DNA of 64,000 bases from Shewanella mangrovisoli (GTDB lineage Bacteria > Pseudomonadota > Gammaproteobacteria > Enterobacterales > Shewanellaceae). The position numbers and the translations under genes were made by a program. Below, piece after piece: positions 49,181-57,321 of this stretch (position 1 is its first letter; every line of letters starts with the position of its first letter). The DNA lies in assembly GCF_019457635.1 (NCBI RefSeq), contig NZ_CP080412.1:3596001-3660000 (forward strand), in the 5' to 3' direction. Below the pieces are notes generated by a model. That model had not been told where the DNA came from, searched no databases, and worked only from the letters and a program-made list of their open reading frames with translations.

Positions 49181-49795
49181 ATGAAGTTACTCATCATCAG
49201 CACTAGCCAAAGAGCTCACTCACAAAGCGCTAAAGTCGCGAGATACATAGCCGAAACCAGTTTTTTATCACCCCATAGTGTTGGTTACGACGCTATCCAT
49301 CACTTAGATCTTTGCCAGTTCAATCTGCCATTTTGGGACGGTGAAGAGGACAACAAGGGCGAACATTGGCCTGAGATTGAACAAAGAGTAGATGCTGCGG
49401 ATGCCCTGGTTTTGATTACGCCCGAATGGGGTGGAATGGCATCGCCACTGCTTAAAAACTTCCTGTTGATGTGTAGCCGTCAGGAAACCGCCCATAAGCC
49501 GGTGTTGTTGATTTCAGTTTGCAGCGGCATTAGCGGTGCCTACCCCATTGTGGAAGTCAAAATGAATGCACTCAAAAACAATAAATTAGTGCCGATTCCC
49601 GACCATTTGATCATCCGTAATGTCGAGAATGTACTCAACGCTACGCCCCAAGGTACGCGGGATATCGACCTCAGGGAAAGAGTGCAATATAGCCTGTTTA
49701 TGTTGCATCAATACGCCCAAGCCTTAGCACCGATACGCCAACGCCATGTTCATCAACCCTACCCCAAGCAGCAGGAATACTGCTACGGTATGTAA
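49181..49795 (+). CDS. NADPH-dependent FMN reductase family protein
   Basis: A 204-residue flavodoxin-fold protein of the NADPH-dependent FMN reductase (ChrR/ArsH-like) family. The FMN phosphate loop is visible at the N-terminus (IISTSQRAHSQSAKVARYI), and the family motif ITPEWGGMASPLLKNFL near residue 80 contacts the flavin. It likely reduces quinones, flavins or metal complexes with NAD(P)H in the cytoplasm. The ATG at 49181 has no clear ribosome site, which may mean strong regulation or a leaderless message. It is followed by a VOC protein gene after 50 bases and faces the cysteine-rich regulator. Substrate unknown. Confidence 0.88.
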   Translation: MKLLIISTSQRAHSQSAKVARYIAETSFLSPHSVGYDAIHHLDLCQFNLPFWDGEEDNKGEHWPEIEQRVDAADALVLITPEWGGMASPLLKNFLLMCSRQETAHKPVLLISVCSGISGAYPIVEVKMNALKNNKLVPIPDHLIIRNVENVLNATPQGTRDIDLRERVQYSLFMLHQYAQALAPIRQRHVHQPYPKQQEYCYGM

Positions 49796-49845
49796 GCAGC
49801 TTGGATGTTTATCACTCAGACTAAAATCATTACAAGGAACGCATC

Positions 49846-50262
49846 ATGCTCTATTTAGAACACATCAACCTAGTCGTTGACGACATCCCCAAAGCACTCA
49901 CTTTTTATCAAGCCGCCTTCCCCCATTGGCGCGTCCGTGGCGGAGATAAAGGGACTTGGTACGGCAAACCTCGCAATTGGATCCACTTTGGCGATGACTA
50001 TCAGTACATTGCCTTTAGCGATAACGGTGAAGGCGAAAACCGCGACTTAACGGGTCATCAAATTGGCTTAGCCCATTTTGCCTTTGTGGTAAGTGATTTA
50101 GATGCAGTGATCGCAAGACTAACCCAAGCCGGTTTTCCGATAGCCAAAGATGGCATGGAAGATCCTTTCCGGCGCAATATCTACTTCTTCGATGCCCATG
50201 GCTTTGAGGTCGAGTTTGTAGAGTATCTCAGCGATCTGCCCAACGAACGCAATCGTTATTAA
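49846..50262 (+). CDS. VOC/glyoxalase superfamily protein
   Basis: A 138-residue protein of the vicinal oxygen chelate fold, with two beta-alpha-beta-beta-beta modules. The N-terminus YLEHINLVVDDIPKALTFYQAAFP (in part) and the second module IGLAHFAFVVSDLDAVIARL near residue 65 carry the usual metal-site His residues (H6, H68); the glutamate in FEVEFVEYL is near the C-terminus. Family members include glyoxalases, dioxygenases and antibiotic-binding proteins. This one's substrate cannot be told. AAGGAACGC precedes the ATG. It is probably co-transcribed with the FMN reductase. Confidence 0.87.
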   Translation: MLYLEHINLVVDDIPKALTFYQAAFPHWRVRGGDKGTWYGKPRNWIHFGDDYQYIAFSDNGEGENRDLTGHQIGLAHFAFVVSDLDAVIARLTQAGFPIAKDGMEDPFRRNIYFFDAHGFEVEFVEYLSDLPNERNRY

Positions 50263-50406
50263 GTGCTAATCCGAAGGCGACGGGATACATACATTCAGTA
50301 TTCCTCGCCTTATCCACTCCTTAGATCCAACCCTAAAAATCGTTACTTTGACAGGCTAAACCGCTAAACTAGCGCACAATCAGGCTTTCCAATATTAGAT
50401 AACTCG

Positions 50407-50877
50407 ATGACAACACCTTATTGTTATTCCACTACTTATATCTTAGATAAAGCGCATTTTGACGAGTGTTATACCCAGTCAGTTAAACCCGACCCCACGC
50501 TCAAACCTTACTATAAGGCCATGGGGTTTGGACTCATTGGTATTGCACTGATTTTTGCGGATGTCAGCCTCTATCTGGCCTATTTCTTTGTCGGACTCGG
50601 GGTGATTGAAGCCTTGAATGTGAAATACAACAAAGCCTGGTGGTTGATGCGGCAGATGATGAGTAAGGCTGCCAATAATGAAGTCACGCTTATCGTGGAT
50701 GAACAAGGGATTAGCACCCAATCACAATACGTTAAAAGCCAAATCCTTTGGACGGATATTTACCGTATTGTGCCAACGGAAAAGGGTTTTCTGATCACCC
50801 ATAAAACCGGCACCAGTTATATTTCCAATCGCAGTTTAGATGATACCTGTAGCGCGTTTATTAAGGCAAAAATCTAA
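50407..50877 (+). CDS. YcxB-like membrane protein
   Basis: A 156-residue protein with two membrane segments (about 38-55 and 57-75) and a C-terminal cytoplasmic domain that looks like the YcxB family: LIVDEQGISTQSQYVKSQILWTDIYRIVPTEKGFLI (in part, about 95-135). The W-x5-R and the closing SNRSLD match what I recall for that family. The function is unknown. The ATG at 50407 follows TAGATAACTCG, a poor ribosome site. It ends at a bidirectional terminator and faces satP. Confidence 0.8.
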   Translation: MTTPYCYSTTYILDKAHFDECYTQSVKPDPTLKPYYKAMGFGLIGIALIFADVSLYLAYFFVGLGVIEALNVKYNKAWWLMRQMMSKAANNEVTLIVDEQGISTQSQYVKSQILWTDIYRIVPTEKGFLITHKTGTSYISNRSLDDTCSAFIKAKI

Positions 50878-50903
50878 CCTAAACGGTACAGGCATTCAAA
50901 AAC

Positions 50904-50930
50904 AAAAAGGCTGAATCATTCAGCCTTTTT
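50904..50930. terminator. Bidirectional terminator between YcxB-like gene and satP
   Basis: AAAAAGGCTGAA / TTCAGCCTTTTT with loop TCA, between convergent genes. Confidence 0.92.
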
Positions 50931-50958
50931 GTTAAATACTAAATATCAATAATGACGC

Positions 50959-51528
50959 TTAAGCCTTTGCTTTTAACTCGCCAATCGGCAAAATCGTGCG
51001 ACCATATTCATTGTTGAGCACTTGCGCCATCGCAAAGTAAATCGCACTCGCGCCACAGATAATCCCTTCAAACCCCGCAATAGTGCCTATCAAGGCGCTG
51101 CCAGTGAAATCTCTTGCCGCCAACAGGAAGAACAAAATAGTGAGCGAAGCAAACACAAACTGTTTCGCTCTTGGGTAGCGTAGCGAACCGACGAACATAA
51201 AAGCAGTAAAGATCCCCCACAGGGTTAAATACCACCCCATAAAGTGGGTTGGGCTCGCCGCAATCCCGGCATTAGGCATTAAAATCAGTCCGACTAAGGT
51301 TAGCCAAAATAAACCGTAGGAAGTAAATGCGGTTGTCCCAAAGGTATCACCCCGCATAAAACACATAATGCCGACAATGATTTGGCCGAGTCCGCCATAG
51401 AAAATGCCCATCGCTAAGATCATTGCATCAATCGGAAAATAGCCCGCATTGTGAATGTTCAGCAGGATAGTCGTCATACCAAAGCCCATTAAGCCTAATG
51501 GAGCAGGATTCGCCAGTTTCGTCGACAC
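50959..51528 (-). CDS. satP: Acetate/succinate transporter (GPR1/FUN34/YaaH family)
   Basis: A 189-residue inner-membrane protein of the AceTr (GPR1/FUN34/YaaH) family with six membrane helices. E. coli SatP takes up acetate and succinate with protons. The family signature NPAPLGLMGFGMTT is near residue 7, GGLGQIIVGIMCFMRGDTFGTTAF (in part) near 46 and YGLFWLTL near 72. It starts with GTG at 51528, with GGGGA eight bases upstream. A short hairpin (CCTAGATACACTCTAGG) lies about 45 bases upstream in the leader. Its presence fits a bacterium that makes and reuses acetate. Confidence 0.92.
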   Translation of the reverse strand: MSTKLANPAPLGLMGFGMTTILLNIHNAGYFPIDAMILAMGIFYGGLGQIIVGIMCFMRGDTFGTTAFTSYGLFWLTLVGLILMPNAGIAASPTHFMGWYLTLWGIFTAFMFVGSLRYPRAKQFVFASLTILFFLLAARDFTGSALIGTIAGFEGIICGASAIYFAMAQVLNNEYGRTILPIGELKAKA

Positions 51529-52254
51529 AGGAAGTCCCCAAAAATAAATAAATTAATCTCAGCACCTAGATACACTCTAGGTACTTATTATTTTATAAAA
51601 ATCGGCGAATTCTAGATAACTAATAAGGAGATCACAATCAAAACATCAATACTAGACAAAAACATAAATTTATCGTTAAAAATCATAAAGATAATAAACA
51701 CAAAATTCAATCAATCCTAAAATTTAAAAATTAATCCAATAAGATTCAAACAACTACAAAAAATCGACACAAAGAGTGCGCCACATCTGATTTATCGGTT
51801 AATTTTGCTCGACTTCAAACTTCACATTTTCCCACCTAAAAATAACGTTAGCCCACATAGGGCTAAAGCCTAAAAAACATTAACTTCATCCCATAACGCC
51901 ATCAAAGATGAGATAAGTCTAGTTTTAGACAAATTGATAACATTTAGGCGCGCGTGGCAAGGAAACTTAAGCCCTTTTAGAGAGTCTTAGAGGGAAGAAC
52001 TCAAGCTTGGTGTAAGAGAGGATACGATTGAGTGGCATTGCATGGTGGGTTCATTTTGCAAAACAGCCCTTAACCCTCTATAAAGCTGCCCATAAAACAA
52101 GCGACTTTTGCTGGCAAAAATGGCTCACCAAATTAGCGAAAAATTATTTATATCTAAAAAATAATAGCAGTGATAGATTGCTATCTGTTGACGCAGCGGC
52201 ATGATGGGAAACCAGTTAGGCTGTTGTTAACTATCAATAACTAAAGGAAATAAA
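51529..52254. other. Long AT-rich intergenic region between satP and a small exported-protein gene
   Basis: About 725 bases divide two outward-facing genes. From about 51640 to 51780 the plus strand is strikingly A-rich and G-poor. A hairpin CCTAGA/TCTAGG lies at 51568-51584 in the satP leader. Around 51850-51875 a short TAGCCCACATAGGGCTA hairpin is seen. I find no convincing coding region; an unannotated small RNA is possible but not shown. Confidence 0.5.
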
Positions 52255-52491
52255 ATGAAAACCTTATCAGCTGTTATCACACTATCGGCACTAATGAGTT
52301 TCGCAACCTTTGCCGACGAATCGACACTTCCTCCCGCCCCTGCAAATGATATCGCTCAACTGACAGAAGTGTGCCAACAAATGGCCTCTGAAGATCAGGT
52401 CGAAAATGCCGAGCTTAAGCAATATGTGCTCGACTGCGTGAATGACCAGCTAACAGAAATGGGTTATCAAACCGTAAAAGAGCTTAACTGA
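52255..52491 (+). CDS. Small exported protein, hypothetical
   Basis: A 78-residue precursor. The signal peptide MKTLSAVITLSALMSFATFA is likely cleaved before DESTLPP, leaving a mature acidic helical domain of about 58 residues. This has two cysteines (EVCQQM, LDCVND) that could form a disulfide. AAAGGAAATAAAATG gives an excellent ribosome site, and a terminator follows, so it is a real independent gene. I do not recognise a family. Periplasmic location is inferred. Confidence 0.82.
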   Translation: MKTLSAVITLSALMSFATFADESTLPPAPANDIAQLTEVCQQMASEDQVENAELKQYVLDCVNDQLTEMGYQTVKELN

Positions 52492-52546
52492 TCGTTTTTA
52501 CTTCCTTTAGCCTATAAGCTCTTTCGGGTTTTAGCGCCTTGTCCTT

Positions 52547-52577
52547 ATGCCATTCACATTCTGAATGGCATTTTTAT
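52547..52577 (+). terminator. Intrinsic terminator of the small exported-protein gene
   Basis: ATGCCATTCA / TGAATGGCAT perfect stem, loop CATTC, then TTTTATT. Confidence 0.88.
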
Positions 52578-52730
52578 TGGGCAGACAAACAGATTTTGCA
52601 AACTTTCACCTCGAAAAACACAACAAAATAGCAACCAAAAATCAGCAACCTTAAAAACCCTAAACAAAGGTATTTTTTGCTTTTATTTTGTCTTTCAAGT
52701 GATTGCGTAATCTACATATCAGCTATTTAT

Positions 52731-52746
52731 ATGATATCTGTATCAT
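52731..52746. promoter_or_regulatory. Short palindrome upstream of the MipA operon
   Basis: ATGATA-TCTG-TATCAT is a perfect 6-base inverted repeat 95 bases before the MipA gene. It could be an operator for the operon's own response regulator, but OmpR-type sites are usually direct repeats, so this is weak. Confidence 0.3.
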
Positions 52747-52840
52747 TTTGCATCCCTAAAGGTGAAAGCACTGTGGAATTAAGCATAAAATGCTAATCTG
52801 TTGCCCATTATCGACAGACATTAAACCCGAACGCAAAATC

Positions 52841-53704
52841 ATGTATCGAATTCTATTTATCTTACTCGCCGCACTTAGCCTGCCTTCAATAGGAATGGCG
52901 AAGGAGCCGTGCGTCACTAAAGATGAATGTATTGAAATGCGTAACTGGGATTTAGGGGTGGCGATCGGCTGGGGACAGAAGACCAATCCATTGCGAGATT
53001 TTGATGATATCCCAGTCTTCTTTATTCCCACCGTAGCTTACTATGGTGAGCATTGGTTTTTTGATAATGGCAACTTGGGCTACAGTTTAACCGAGCAGAA
53101 GTACTTCAGCATAAACTTAGTCACCAGTTATAGCTTAGATAGGGCCTACTTTTACCGTTGGGATCCGTCCAATATCTTCCTAAAACGCAGTTCACAGGAA
53201 GAGGCCAGACTGCTCTCAACGAATACCGCCCTGAGCAGTGAGCCGGACCCCGTATTTAACTCCTTAGAATCGCGCAACTTTACCATGCTCGGCGGCGCTG
53301 AAGCCTTTATTTATAGCCCGTTAGGTGTAGTGAGGTTAGCCTATACCCATGATATGTTTAATGTGCACCAAGGGTCTGAAGCGCAAATCAAATGGACCTA
53401 TGGCTGGCATTTAACGCGCTGGGTGATGGATATGTCACTCGTATTCGATTGGAAGAGTACCAATGTGGTCGACTATTACTATGGTGTTCGCCCGAGCGAA
53501 AATGATTATTGGAGCCAACATTACCATGCCGATGCAGGTTGGAATAAAGGGATAGAAATGACAGCCCGTTATATCTTAACTGATAACTGGGACATGCTGT
53601 TTGCGTTCCGCTACACACAACTTGCAGACGAAATTGCCGCCAGCCCCTTGCTCGATCAAGACTATAGCAGCACATATTTTATTGGCGCGGCGTATAGGTT
53701 CTGA
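52841..53704 (+). CDS. MipA/OmpV-family outer-membrane protein
   Basis: A 287-residue predicted outer-membrane beta-barrel with a signal peptide (MYRILFILLAALSLPSIGMA). The mature part starts with a two-cysteine segment (KEPCVTKDECIEMRNWDLGVAIGWG in part). The MipA/OmpV fold is suggested by PVFFIPTVAYYGEHWFFDNGNLGY (in part), alternating strands, and a C-terminal aromatic end (YFIGAAYRF) typical of Bam substrates. The start at 52841 gives the clean signal peptide; the open frame extends to 52790 without one. It is the first gene of an operon with a DUF3019 protein and a two-component pair. Confidence 0.88.
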   Translation: MYRILFILLAALSLPSIGMAKEPCVTKDECIEMRNWDLGVAIGWGQKTNPLRDFDDIPVFFIPTVAYYGEHWFFDNGNLGYSLTEQKYFSINLVTSYSLDRAYFYRWDPSNIFLKRSSQEEARLLSTNTALSSEPDPVFNSLESRNFTMLGGAEAFIYSPLGVVRLAYTHDMFNVHQGSEAQIKWTYGWHLTRWVMDMSLVFDWKSTNVVDYYYGVRPSENDYWSQHYHADAGWNKGIEMTARYILTDNWDMLFAFRYTQLADEIAASPLLDQDYSSTYFIGAAYRF

Positions 53705-53709
53705 CACTA

Positions 53710-54123
53710 GTGACTCCTCTTCATATCAGGATGCTGTGCGTGTTAGGCCTAAGCGTTAGCTTGATGGGGCCCAGTCATACACTTGCAGCATCGAATGAAG
53801 AGTCAACCTTAAAACTCACCCCCGAAATCTGTATCACTGGGGATGAAAGCCAAGCCTGTGAGATCCGCGTAGAGCTACAGTGGCAACTCGCCAACGACGA
53901 GCTAGTCTGTATCTTGTCCGATAATAACGCCTATCCTAAATGGTGTAGCGAATCACTGGAACAGCATGCAATAACGTTGAATGTCAGTACGTTAAACGAT
54001 ATTCAATTTATCTTAGTGAGTAAGGACACCAATCAAACACTGGCTGGAGCCAAATTAAAAATTACGTCAACCTCGCAGCCTCAGGTGCGCAGACGTTACC
54101 GTAACCCTTGGAGTTTATTTTAA
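53710..54123 (+). CDS. DUF3019 family exported protein
   Basis: A 137-residue protein with a signal peptide (cleavage likely after HTLA). The mature domain contains LKLTPEICITGDESQACEIRVELQW (in part), CILSDNNAYPKWC and a closing basic tail RRRYRNPWSLF. I recall this as DUF3019, a Shewanella/Vibrio-type family found beside MipA and two-component genes. Four cysteines suggest two disulfides. The GTG at 53710 was kept because it supplies a basic n-region; an ATG at 53731 is an alternative. The stop overlaps the next ATG (TAATG), so it is coupled to the regulator gene. Possibly a periplasmic accessory to sensing. Confidence 0.83.
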   Translation: MTPLHIRMLCVLGLSVSLMGPSHTLAASNEESTLKLTPEICITGDESQACEIRVELQWQLANDELVCILSDNNAYPKWCSESLEQHAITLNVSTLNDIQFILVSKDTNQTLAGAKLKITSTSQPQVRRRYRNPWSLF

Positions 54124-54836
54124 TGACGAATCCACAATCACCCCACAGAGTGTTATTGGTTGAAGACGATGTCCGTCTTGCGAATTTAATCGTAGATTAT
54201 TTGAAATCACACGGTATGCACGTTGAAGTCGAGCGCCGCGGTGACACAGTCTTAACCCGCTTAATCAACTACAAGCCCGATATCATACTGCTAGACATTA
54301 TGTTGCCAGGTCTAGATGGCCTTAGCCTGTGTGAAAAGCTGCCCGATTACTTTGCCGGCCCTATCCTGCTGATGAGTGCCCTAGGGTCGAGCGAAGATCA
54401 GATCAAAGGCTTAGAACTCGGTGCCGACGACTATGTGGTGAAACCCGTCGACCCCGCGCTGCTGGTTGCTCGTATCAACAACCTATTACGTCGCCAAAAC
54501 CAACCGCCGCAGGCCGAATCCCACTGCCTGACCTTTGGTAAGCTGAGTATCGATCCCCATACCCATGCTATCCGCCTCGACAATAAAGAAGTCGATCTCA
54601 CCAGCCATGAGTTTGAACTCCTGTGGTTACTGGCCTCACAAGCGGGACAAGTGCTGAGCCGTCAGTACATCTATCAATTACTGCTTAACATTGATTTTGA
54701 TGGTAAAGATAGAAAGATAGACGTACGTATTTCAAGGCTGCGTAAAAAGCTCAACGACAATATCGAGACCCCATTCAGAATTAAAACCGTCTGGGGACAG
54801 GGTTATCTATTCGCCCCCGAGGCTTGGAACAACTAA
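54123..54836 (+). CDS. OmpR-family response regulator
   Basis: A 237-residue two-component regulator. The receiver domain (about 9-122) has the acidic pair in VEDDVRL, the phosphorylated aspartate in IILLDIMLPGLDG near residue 59 and the lysine in DDYVVKPVDP near 109. The DNA-binding winged helix (about 138-235) has LTSHEFELLWLLAS, ISRLRKKLND and KTVWGQGYLF. The ATG at 54123 overlaps the upstream stop; GGAG lies 10 bases before it, within the DUF3019 frame. The partner sensor kinase follows at once. RstA-like by general similarity; the regulon probably includes this operon (inference). Confidence 0.94.
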   Translation: MTNPQSPHRVLLVEDDVRLANLIVDYLKSHGMHVEVERRGDTVLTRLINYKPDIILLDIMLPGLDGLSLCEKLPDYFAGPILLMSALGSSEDQIKGLELGADDYVVKPVDPALLVARINNLLRRQNQPPQAESHCLTFGKLSIDPHTHAIRLDNKEVDLTSHEFELLWLLASQAGQVLSRQYIYQLLLNIDFDGKDRKIDVRISRLRKKLNDNIETPFRIKTVWGQGYLFAPEAWNN

Positions 54837-54844
54837 GAGCTGCC

Positions 54845-56113
54845 GTGAAACGTCTCTTTATCAGCTTATATTTACTGCTGAGCCTCAGTTTTCTAGGCAT
54901 AGGCTGGACACTGGACAGCCTGTGGCAGAAAAATGTGGACGAAAATAATGCGTTAGACGCTCCTCTGGTTGCGTTAGCCCAGTTGCTAACCCAACTGCCA
55001 GAGGAGAATCGTAACGACTATCTTGAGGCGCTGCCCAGCCATGATCAGTTGCCCCTTAATCTGCTCAGCCCAGATCAAATTGCGCTAGCCAAAGACCAAC
55101 AGCTCACGCCCAATCATGTGGTTACCACCACAACCAGCGAGGGCGAACAATTCCAGTTTATTCAGGTTGGCAAGCAAGTGTTAATGGCAGGTCCCATAGA
55201 GATAGACCCTAGAGCCTCACTGCGGAATCTGTTTACGCTGTTTTTCTATCTCTCGTTGGCATTGGTTGCGCTGATTTGGGTCGGCCCGTTGTCGCGTGAT
55301 TTGAGTATTCTACGTAAGGCCACCAAGGATTTTGGCGAGGCCAAATGGGATACACGCATTAGCCTCTCAAACCGCTCGCAGGTTAAACCCTTAGCGAACA
55401 CCTTTAATGAAATGGCGCGCCATATTAGTGCGTTAATCGAAAACCAAAAACATTTATCCAATGCGGTTTCCCACGAGATCCGCACCCCACTCGCACGGCT
55501 GAAATTCGCCCTCGCCCTAATGCCGATGTACTGCCAGCCCGATTCTGACGAGCAAAAGCGTCAGAACTTTCTCAATGAGATGCAGCTCGACATTAAGGAA
55601 ATGGAAAACCTGTTACAGGAACTGCTGACTTACGCCAGTCTAGAGGCTCAGCGCGAAGGCACACCTTTAGATGAATACGATCTGCTCAGCTTAGTTAACC
55701 AGAGCATCAAACGCTTAAGCAGCTTAAGTGATACCCCCATCCACTTACAGGCGGAGATGGCGACTCTACCTTTAGTCGGCGAACCCGCTCTGATTGAACG
55801 CGCCCTGCAAAACCTGCTGACCAACGCCCAGCGTTTTGCTCGCCAGCAAATCCTGATAGAAGTCAGCCAAACTCCGCAAAGGGTGACTTTAAGTGTGAGC
55901 AATGATGGAGAGCCTATTCCCGAGGTGGATTTACCTATGGTGTTTGAGCCCTTTTACCGCAGCCAATCGGTGCAAAATGGTAACAAGGGTCATGGCTTAG
56001 GTTTGGCGATTATCAAACGAATTATGCAGCGTCATCAGGGCGAAGTGAGCGTCAGTAGCAATCCCACTCAAACGCGCTTTACCTTAAGCTGGCCAAAGAA
56101 ACGGGAAATTTAA
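54845..56113 (+). CDS. Sensor histidine kinase (HAMP, RstB/EnvZ-like)
   Basis: A 422-residue inner-membrane kinase. A first helix (LFISLYLLLSLSFLGIGWTL, residues 3-22) is followed by a periplasmic domain of about 110 residues. A second helix is near 135-155, then HAMP (RKATKDFGEAKWDTRISL region). The H-box NAVSHEIRTPLARLKFAL carries the phospho-accepting His near residue 217. The ATPase domain has the N box (QNLLTNAQRFA) and the G box GHGLGLAI. The GTG at 54845 follows AAGAG; a TTG at 54824 would overlap the regulator gene and adds no conserved sequence. Last gene of the MipA operon. The signal is unknown. Confidence 0.93.
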   Translation: MKRLFISLYLLLSLSFLGIGWTLDSLWQKNVDENNALDAPLVALAQLLTQLPEENRNDYLEALPSHDQLPLNLLSPDQIALAKDQQLTPNHVVTTTTSEGEQFQFIQVGKQVLMAGPIEIDPRASLRNLFTLFFYLSLALVALIWVGPLSRDLSILRKATKDFGEAKWDTRISLSNRSQVKPLANTFNEMARHISALIENQKHLSNAVSHEIRTPLARLKFALALMPMYCQPDSDEQKRQNFLNEMQLDIKEMENLLQELLTYASLEAQREGTPLDEYDLLSLVNQSIKRLSSLSDTPIHLQAEMATLPLVGEPALIERALQNLLTNAQRFARQQILIEVSQTPQRVTLSVSNDGEPIPEVDLPMVFEPFYRSQSVQNGNKGHGLGLAIIKRIMQRHQGEVSVSSNPTQTRFTLSWPKKREI

Positions 56114-56141
56114 GCGTTTAATTATCGCTCTCAAAGTCAGA

Positions 56142-56450
56142 TTATTCCTCTAGGTCAAAATCCCCTAGGTCTAACTCAGCGGCGTCTTGCGGCTCAAAAT
56201 CGAGTTGTGGATTAAGCGCCGCCCTCTCCTGCTCAAGTGCTTGCTGACGGGCTTTATATAAGGCCAACTGCCGCCGACGTTTACGTTGGTGGCATAAACG
56301 GATCACATCGTGCTTTTGGGCATCGGTAAAATGCAACCAATTGAATCGCTCCTCACGATTACGCAGGCAACCTTTGCAATAGCCGCGAGCATCGGTTTGG
56401 CACACACCGATGCAGGGGCTGGGTATTTCGAAAAAGGCTAACTGTTCCAT
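56142..56450 (-). CDS. DUF1289 family protein
   Basis: A 102-residue cytoplasmic protein with the DUF1289 motif PSPCIGVCQTDARGYCKGCLRNREE (in part, residues 10-34): four cysteines in CxxxC-x7-CxxC spacing, likely a small metal or Fe-S site. The remainder is basic and helical (HQRKRRRQLALYKARQQALEQE in part), ending in an acidic tail. Its function is unknown; related short proteins lie beside many unrelated genes. It is convergent with the sensor kinase gene and divergent from the DUF4136 gene. Confidence 0.88.
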   Translation of the reverse strand: MEQLAFFEIPSPCIGVCQTDARGYCKGCLRNREERFNWLHFTDAQKHDVIRLCHQRKRRRQLALYKARQQALEQERAALNPQLDFEPQDAAELDLGDFDLEE

Positions 56451-56607
56451 GATGTTGAGCGACTCTACCAGTTAAGCATCTAAAATACGTGACCTTAGAT
56501 ACACAAGTAAAACAAGACAAAAATTAAACACTTTTCACTAAATTACTTGCAGTCTTACTGTTAATCAAGGCACATTGAACAGAGTTTGTACAACTTGGAG
56601 TGCCATC

Positions 56608-57144
56608 ATGGGATACAAAAATATCGCCAGTCTGTTTGTCGCCTTGGTCTTAGTCAGCGCCTGCAGCAGTAAGCCGAAAAATGATTACGATCTCAATTAC
56701 GACTTTAAGGCATTACAGAGCTTCACCCAGCTCGCTCCCCAGCCCAGTGACGACCCACTCAGCGCCCAGCGCATTCAAACCGAAATCACCCAGCAATTAA
56801 GCCAAAAGGGCTTTACTGAAAATGCCTCTTCCCCCGATTTTAAAGTCGCCTATGGCTTGCTGACCCAAGATAAGCCCAAAGACTCAGGCCTATCCATAGG
56901 CTTAGGCACGGGCAGTTTTGGCCGTTCTGGCGGCATTGGCGTAGGTACGAGCGTCGGCGTGCCGCTTGGCAGTGACACGGCAAAAATCCAAACTATTCAA
57001 ATTGATATTATCGACACTAAAACTAATAAGCTGATTTGGCGCGGCACAGATAGTTTCGATTTTGATGGCGGCGGCGATAAAAAAGCTCAAGACACAGCCA
57101 AAGCCGTTAGCCGGATTTTGGCGCAGTTTCCACCGCAGCCATAG
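56608..57144 (+). CDS. DUF4136 domain lipoprotein
   Basis: A 178-residue lipoprotein: lipobox LVSAC near residue 19. The mature domain starts DYDLNYDFKALQSFTQLAP and contains FKVAYGLLTQDKP, a glycine-rich segment (GLGTGSFGRSGGIGVGTSVG, about 103-122) and IQTIQIDIIDTKTNKLIWRG, characteristic of DUF4136. Such proteins sit in the outer or inner membrane facing the periplasm, without a known role. The ATG at 56608 was chosen over an upstream TTG at 56575 because it gives the lipoprotein signal and has GGAG eight bases upstream. It ends with tandem repeats and a terminator downstream. Confidence 0.88.
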   Translation: MGYKNIASLFVALVLVSACSSKPKNDYDLNYDFKALQSFTQLAPQPSDDPLSAQRIQTEITQQLSQKGFTENASSPDFKVAYGLLTQDKPKDSGLSIGLGTGSFGRSGGIGVGTSVGVPLGSDTAKIQTIQIDIIDTKTNKLIWRGTDSFDFDGGGDKKAQDTAKAVSRILAQFPPQP

Positions 57145-57190
57145 GTCTGATTAAAACGGCGCAGATTGATCTGATGGCGGTTAGTCCTTG

Positions 57191-57235
57191 ATGGTTTAAA
57201 CCATAATGGCTTTAACCATAATGGTTTAAATCACT
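57191..57235. repeat. Three tandem 15-base imperfect repeats
   Basis: Units at 57191-57205 (ATGGTTTAAACCATA), 57206-57220 (ATGGCTTTAACCATA) and 57221-57235 (ATGGTTTAAATCACT). The first unit is itself a palindrome around TTTAAA. They lie in the 3' region after the DUF4136 gene. Confidence 0.85.
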
Positions 57236-57253
57236 GTGGCTTATATAATAACC

Positions 57254-57286
57254 AATAAAAATGGGCGATAGACGCCCATTTTTATT
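57254..57286. terminator. Bidirectional terminator between DUF4136 gene and cysM
   Basis: AATAAAAATGGGCG / CGCCCATTTTTATT, a perfect 14-base stem with a 5-base loop between convergent genes. Confidence 0.92.
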
Positions 57287-57321
57287 GCCGAAGAAAAGAC
57301 AAATTTCTATCTAAGTTAGGA

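Noticed and set aside
51600..51660. CRP site upstream of satP
   Set aside because: A TTGTGATCT left half is present on the minus strand, but the right half does not match TCACA at the proper spacing.
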